This document shows, one piece after another, positions 7,369 through 10,646 of a stretch of DNA of 10,646 nucleotides. The stretch comes from Sulfitobacter sp. Its GTDB lineage: Bacteria > Pseudomonadota > Alphaproteobacteria > Rhodobacterales > Rhodobacteraceae. The stretch spans positions 1 through 10,646 of the forward strand of contig JAGXHD010000004.1 in NCBI GenBank assembly GCA_024636395.1, read 5' to 3'. Numbering within the stretch: position 1 is the first letter of the stretch; every line of letters begins with the position of its first letter. The notes under the pieces are model-generated. The model did no database searches. It saw only the letters and a program-made list of their open reading frames with translations, and was not told where the DNA came from. A program made the translations under genes and the position numbers.

Positions 7369-8178
7369 ATGAAGATCGCCACGTTCAACATCAACGGCAT
7401 CAAGGCCCGCCTCAACGCCCTCACGGACTGGTTGGACGAGGCGCAGCCCGACGTCGTGCTGATGCAGGAAATCAAATCAGTGGACGAGGCCTTCCCGTCC
7501 GAGATTTTTGAAGAGCGCGGCTACAACGTCGAAGTCCACGGGCAAAAATCCTTCAACGGTGTCGTTATCCTGTCAAAGCTGCCGCTGGAAGATGTGACGC
7601 GCGGTCTGCCGGGTGATGACGCGGACGAACAGGCACGATACATCGAGGCGACCGTGGTGGGCGAGAGCCATTCGGTGCGCCTGTGCGGCCTCTATCTGCC
7701 CAACGGCAATCCCGTCGAGCTCGACGGGAACGATGCACCCGTCAAGGACGGCAAATACGCCTATAAACTCGCGTGGATGGACCGCTTGCGCGCGCGCGCA
7801 CAGCAGCTGCTTGCCGAAGAGACGCCTTTTTTGATGGCCGGTGATTACAACATCATTCCACAGGACGAAGATGCGGCCACCCCGGACAGCTGGCGTGGCG
7901 ATGCGCTGTTTCGCCCCGAAAGCCACGCCAAATGGCGCGCCCTGCTCAATCTGGGCCTTACGGAAGCGTTCCGCGCCCAGACCCAAGCGCCGGGGCATTA
8001 CAGCTTTTGGGACTATCAGGCGGGCGCGTGGAACCGCAACAACGGCATCCGCATCGATCACTTCCTGCTGTGCCCCTACACCGCAGACCGGCTGCGCGAT
8101 TGCCAAATCGACAAGGACACTCGCGCGCGCGACAAGCCCTCCGATCACGTGCCGGTCTGGATCGAGCTCGATCTCTAG
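7369..8178 (+). CDS. xthA: Exonuclease III-family AP endonuclease
   Basis: Mg-dependent base-excision-repair nuclease that cuts DNA 5' of abasic sites and has 3'-5' exonuclease and 3'-phosphatase activity in the family. The 269-residue protein has the endonuclease/exonuclease/phosphatase fold signatures in order. They are FNINGIKAR with Asn7, LMQEIKS with the metal ligand Glu34, GLYLPNGNP with Tyr109, AGDYNIIP with Asp159 and Asn161, RIDHFLL with Asp230, and the terminal SDHVPVW with Asp259-His260. All catalytic positions expected for ExoIII are present. The ATG at 7369 has AAAGGAG about 9 bases upstream and gives the standard MKIATFNING start; upstream in-frame residues back to 7309 look spurious. 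It converges on the licD-like gene with 6 bases between the stop codons. Confidence 0.96.
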   Translation: MKIATFNINGIKARLNALTDWLDEAQPDVVLMQEIKSVDEAFPSEIFEERGYNVEVHGQKSFNGVVILSKLPLEDVTRGLPGDDADEQARYIEATVVGESHSVRLCGLYLPNGNPVELDGNDAPVKDGKYAYKLAWMDRLRARAQQLLAEETPFLMAGDYNIIPQDEDAATPDSWRGDALFRPESHAKWRALLNLGLTEAFRAQTQAPGHYSFWDYQAGAWNRNNGIRIDHFLLCPYTADRLRDCQIDKDTRARDKPSDHVPVWIELDL

Positions 8179-8184
8179 CGCCGC

Positions 8185-9102
8185 CTAGCGGTTCAGACGC
8201 TCCAGAAACCCGGCAAAAGCAGTGTTGGCCGCTTCCCAAGGAAATTTGAACAGCGGATCGGGCGCGCGCCAGCCCGGCCCGTAATTGATCTCCAGCATTT
8301 TGTCCGGCGCGCGCGGGATTGGCTGGCCCGTCACGTCGCATGTTCCGAGCGGGAGCACGTCCGCCGCTGTCAATGTGCCGTGGGTGTGCGGATAGACGTA
8401 GACCTTGCCCGCCTCGATCCATGCAGGGAACAGATCGAATTCGATCTTGCCCGCAGGCCGCAGCTTGTAGATCGCGGGCTGGTCCTGCACCGAACGCTCG
8501 AACAGATCCGCCTCCTCCAGCACCCCGCGCAGGGCCTTCCATTCGGCGGCAGCATCCGCTTCGTTGTCCGCCTTGAGCAGCACCGCAAGATCCACATCGT
8601 CATCATGGTCGATCAGCCGCTTGTCGCGGATCACGCCAAGAAGGGTGCCGGAATTGAGGAAAACGTCGTACTTCTCGTCACTGAGCGCGGAGATATGGGT
8701 CCGGATGGTTTCCCAGATGCTCGCATGATCCAATCCTGCAAATGTTGCATCCCCATAGCCGTGGTTGGTCAGAACCTGAGGGTGCAGATAGTCGCGCAGT
8801 CGTTTCTCGAAGATATCGAACTGCACCTTCTCTTTCTCTCCATTGCTGCGGTCGCGCAATTTTCCAAGCCAGCCAAATACCCGCGCAGGCCGCGCCCGCC
8901 GGATGATCGCCAGCATCACGGAGGCCTCCAGCCACGCCGACGATAGCGGCCGACGCTTGATATCATGCAGCTCGAAATAGAGCCTGTCGGCGTCGATACC
9001 GGTGTTCTTGGTCGCAATCTCGGCCAGTGCCATCAGTCGGATCTCGGATACGCGCTGCTCGGCTTGTTTGCGGCTCATGCCCTCGTCCGGCTCATCGTTC
9101 AT
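8185..9102 (-). CDS. LicD/fukutin-family protein, putative nucleotidyl- or phosphotransferase
   Basis: LicD-family proteins attach phosphocholine or similar groups to surface glycans, but many members have no known substrate. In this 305-residue protein the family core begins around residue 148: LNSGTLLGVIRDKRLIDHDDDVDLAVLL (149-176), with the DDxD-type acidic cluster at 167-171. A further acidic site EFDLFPAW follows (221-228), then the C-terminal EINYGPGWRAPDP (271-283), which corresponds to the YG motif of LicD. The first 140 or so residues are charged and helical, with no domain I recognise and no signal peptide. The ATG at 9102 has AAAGGA about 7 bases upstream. No capsule or lipopolysaccharide genes are beside it, so its acceptor is unknown. 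An inverted repeat in the leader abuts the ribosome binding site. Confidence 0.8.
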   Translation of the reverse strand: MNDEPDEGMSRKQAEQRVSEIRLMALAEIATKNTGIDADRLYFELHDIKRRPLSSAWLEASVMLAIIRRARPARVFGWLGKLRDRSNGEKEKVQFDIFEKRLRDYLHPQVLTNHGYGDATFAGLDHASIWETIRTHISALSDEKYDVFLNSGTLLGVIRDKRLIDHDDDVDLAVLLKADNEADAAAEWKALRGVLEEADLFERSVQDQPAIYKLRPAGKIEFDLFPAWIEAGKVYVYPHTHGTLTAADVLPLGTCDVTGQPIPRAPDKMLEINYGPGWRAPDPLFKFPWEAANTAFAGFLERLNR

Positions 9103-9113
9103 TGCGGGTCCTT

Positions 9114-9172
9114 TCACCTGACGCTGAATATCTCGGGCTGCGGATCAAGGGGGATACGCAAATGTCAGGTGA
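9114..9172. repeat. 9-bp inverted repeat in the licD-like leader
   Basis: TCACCTGAC (9114-9122) and GTCAGGTGA (9164-9172) are exact reverse complements separated by 41 bases. In a minus-strand transcript the 3' arm ends directly at the AAAGGA ribosome binding site of the licD-like gene. There is no T-tract after it, so it is not a standard terminator. It could be a structured leader or a binding site with two half-sites. Function is unknown. Confidence 0.5.
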
Positions 9173-9238
9173 CAGTACCGAGCGGTCAGGAGGGTTTCCA
9201 GCGCCGAACGCTTCCGACCAGAAAAACGACTGGCGGTT

Positions 9239-9823
9239 TCACGCCTCGAGTTCTGCGTCCCAGTAAAGAAAATCCATCCAGCTGTCGTGCAGATGGCCGG
9301 GCGGAAATTTGCGGCCCATGTTGCGCAACTCCTCCGCTGCAGGCTGGCGCGGTGGCTTGCGCAGCGAAAAACCGCTTTGCCGCAGGGTTTTGGCGCCCTT
9401 GCGCAGATTGCAAGGACTGCACGCCGCGACCACATTCTGCCAGCTCGTTACGCCGCCGGAGGCACGCGGCACCACATGGTCAAACGTAAGTTCTCCCTTG
9501 CTGCCGCAGTACTGGCAGCGGAATTCGTCGCGCAAAAATAAATTAAAGCGCGTGAAGGCCACGCGCTTTTGCGGTTTTACGTAATCTTTGAGCACAACGA
9601 CAGAGGGGATACGCAGGGTTGTCGTGGGAGAATGGACGCAGTCGTCGTATTCAGCCACGATATCGACCCTATCTAGGTATTTGGCCTTTACCGCGTCTTG
9701 CCAGGACCAGAGCGAGAGCGGGTAGTAGCTTAGCGGACGGTAGTCCGCATTGAGCACGAGCGCGGGCTTGTGTTTAAGCCCGCCCGGACTTCGCGTAAAT
9801 TCGGTTCTGAAATCGCCGTCCAT
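9239..9823 (-). CDS. HNH endonuclease family protein
   Basis: A 194-residue protein of the HNH family widely distributed in alphaproteobacteria, typically chromosomal and outside phages; its role is not established. An N-terminal region (ALVLNADYRPLSYYPLSLWS, about 21-40, then VVVLKDYVKPQKRVAFTRF) precedes the HNH domain. A CQYC zinc pair lies at Cys103/Cys106, FDHVVPRASGG has the catalytic His116, and NVVAACSPCNLRKG has Asn130, the second zinc pair Cys135/Cys138 and Asn139. The zinc-ribbon and all HNH positions are intact, so metal-dependent DNA cleavage or nicking is plausible. The conserved tail GHLHDSWMDFLYWDAELE completes the protein. The ATG at 9823 was chosen (GAGG about 11 bases upstream); a GTG at 9829 is an alternative. 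It precedes the licD-like gene by 136 bases. Confidence 0.9.
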   Translation of the reverse strand: MDGDFRTEFTRSPGGLKHKPALVLNADYRPLSYYPLSLWSWQDAVKAKYLDRVDIVAEYDDCVHSPTTTLRIPSVVVLKDYVKPQKRVAFTRFNLFLRDEFRCQYCGSKGELTFDHVVPRASGGVTSWQNVVAACSPCNLRKGAKTLRQSGFSLRKPPRQPAAEELRNMGRKFPPGHLHDSWMDFLYWDAELEA

Positions 9824-9853
9824 CTGCACGCCACCCTCTACCCGTTTGGCATG

Positions 9854-9881
9854 ACTATATCCCGTGGTTTCACGCTGGCAA
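9854..9881 (-). promoter_or_regulatory. Predicted promoter of the HNH gene
   Basis: On the minus strand TTGCCA (9881-9876), a 16-base spacer and TATAGT (9859-9854) form a sigma-70-like promoter. The start site would fall near 9847, giving a leader of about 24 bases to the ATG at 9823. This supports the HNH gene being transcribed separately from the esterase upstream. Assigned by eye. Confidence 0.45.
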
Positions 9882-9921
9882 GCGCCACTTTACCACAAGA
9901 TGTCGCAGGGGCAGGCCCGAG

Positions 9922-10587
9922 CTAGAGGCTCAATTTATCGCGCATGAACGCCAGGGCGACGGAAAGGCCATCGGGTGCAATGCCGTGGCCGGTCCCCTTC
10001 ATGATATGGGCAAAAACATCCTCCCATCCAGCATCTTGCAGCGCCTGTGCTGCATCGGGCAAGGACTGCGGCGGCACCACATCGTCGAGATCCCCGTGGA
10101 TCAACAGGATCGGTGGGCGCGAGACGGTATCGTCCTTGAGGCTTTCGGGCTCTAGCAGCCGACCAGATATGGCCACCACCCCCGCGATTTCATCCTCGCG
10201 GCGTGCCGCGATGTGCAAGCTCATCATCGCGCCTTGGGAAAAGCCGAAAAGCACGACCTGCTCGGGCAGCACGTCCTCATCCACCATCAGCGCGTCGAGA
10301 AACGCGTTCAGATCACTCACCGCCTGTGCCATGCCGCGCGCGCTTTCCTCCTCGGACGAATTGTCGATCCAGGGAATCGGAAACCACTGGAATCCGTTCG
10401 GCATGCCCGCGACGGTTTCGGGGGCATCCGGGGCCACGAACAGCGTATCGGGCAGATGCTCGCCCAATGGGTCTGCAAGGCCCAGCAGATCTGCACCGTT
10501 GGCGCCATAGCCATGCAGGAAAACCACCACCGAACGGGTCTCGCCCGATAGAGGTTCGCGGCGTTCCGATGTGAGGACTCGTGTCAT
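9922..10587 (-). CDS. Carboxylesterase/phospholipase-type alpha/beta hydrolase
   Basis: Serine hydrolase of the phospholipase/carboxylesterase (acyl-protein thioesterase-like) family, predicted cytosolic with no signal peptide. The 221-residue protein shows the oxyanion region VVFLHGYGANGADL (21-34) and VAPDAPE (51-57). The catalytic triad is complete: Ser117 in the nucleophile elbow GFSQGAMMS, Asp168 in HGDLDDVVP, and His201 in KGTGHGIAPDGL. Length matches the family (about 220). Substrates are probably short-chain acyl esters or thioesters, but the sequence does not show which. The ATG at 10587 has GGAAGGA about 5 bases upstream. A strong inverted repeat lies 17 bases beyond the start codon, suggesting repressor control. 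Confidence 0.92.
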   Translation of the reverse strand: MTRVLTSERREPLSGETRSVVVFLHGYGANGADLLGLADPLGEHLPDTLFVAPDAPETVAGMPNGFQWFPIPWIDNSSEEESARGMAQAVSDLNAFLDALMVDEDVLPEQVVLFGFSQGAMMSLHIAARREDEIAGVVAISGRLLEPESLKDDTVSRPPILLIHGDLDDVVPPQSLPDAAQALQDAGWEDVFAHIMKGTGHGIAPDGLSVALAFMRDKLSL

Positions 10588-10604
10588 GTCATTCCTTCCC
10601 GATC

Positions 10605-10632
10605 TTTGTTCACTCGGTAGTAGGTGAACAAA
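10605..10632. promoter_or_regulatory. Inverted repeat, candidate repressor operator upstream of the esterase gene
   Basis: TTTGTTCAC (10605-10613) and GTGAACAAA (10624-10632) are perfect 9-bp inverted arms with a 10-bp spacer. Size, symmetry and closeness to the esterase start resemble operators of dimeric repressors such as TetR-type proteins. No clear -35/-10 pair was found overlapping it. It may also serve a gene beyond the right edge of the window. As RNA it could form a 9-bp hairpin before the ribosome binding site, so a leader structure is the alternative. Confidence 0.5.
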
Positions 10633-10646
10633 AGCCGCGCCGCAAC

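Noticed and set aside
7573..8148. 191-codon frame antisense to xthA
   Set aside because: xthA has every catalytic motif in its own frame; the antisense frame has none.
10608..10629. Alphaproteobacterial LexA box reading of the GTTC/GAAC elements
   Set aside because: The alphaproteobacterial LexA site is a direct repeat GTTC-N7-GTTC; here the elements are inverted with different spacing.

Overview
The window is a GC-rich chromosomal segment from an alphaproteobacterium, most likely a marine Rhodobacteraceae (Roseobacter-group) strain. That placement is inferred from protein style and from the gene order erpA / dgt - argS - SPOR - nagZ - scpA - scpB, which I recall as characteristic of the group. 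It could not be tested by search. No IS element, phage gene, CRISPR array, tRNA or rRNA was seen.

Left two-thirds (1-6468, minus strand): one long co-directional run read right to left. It encodes a dGTPase-like HD hydrolase (dgt), a short-chain dehydrogenase-like protein that appears to lack its catalytic residues, arginyl-tRNA synthetase (argS), a membrane-anchored SPOR-domain protein, beta-N-acetylhexosaminidase (nagZ), and the condensin partners scpA and scpB (scpB only as its first codons at the window edge). Genes abut or overlap (dgt/SDR 4-nt gap; SPOR/nagZ 4-nt overlap; nagZ/scpA and scpA/scpB 8-nt overlaps), so they are probably co-transcribed and partly translationally coupled. The run joins dNTP control, translation, peptidoglycan binding and recycling, and chromosome segregation.

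Centre (6469-8178, plus strand): a short divergent promoter region leads to erpA, an A-type Fe-S carrier. About 480 bases follow in which no gene is supported, then xthA (exonuclease III-type DNA repair nuclease), which converges on the next gene with only 6 bases between the stops.

Right third (8185-10646, minus strand): a LicD-family protein with a long unassigned N-terminal part, an HNH endonuclease of a family common in alphaproteobacteria, and a serine carboxylesterase/phospholipase-type alpha/beta hydrolase. Two clear inverted repeats lie in non-coding DNA here: a 9-bp repeat whose arm abuts the licD ribosome binding site, and a 9-bp repeat with a 10-bp spacer just upstream of the esterase that looks like a repressor operator.

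Nothing in the window makes a convincing new multi-gene system. The items most worth checking are the catalytically degenerate SDR inside the dgt-argS operon and the two inverted repeats.
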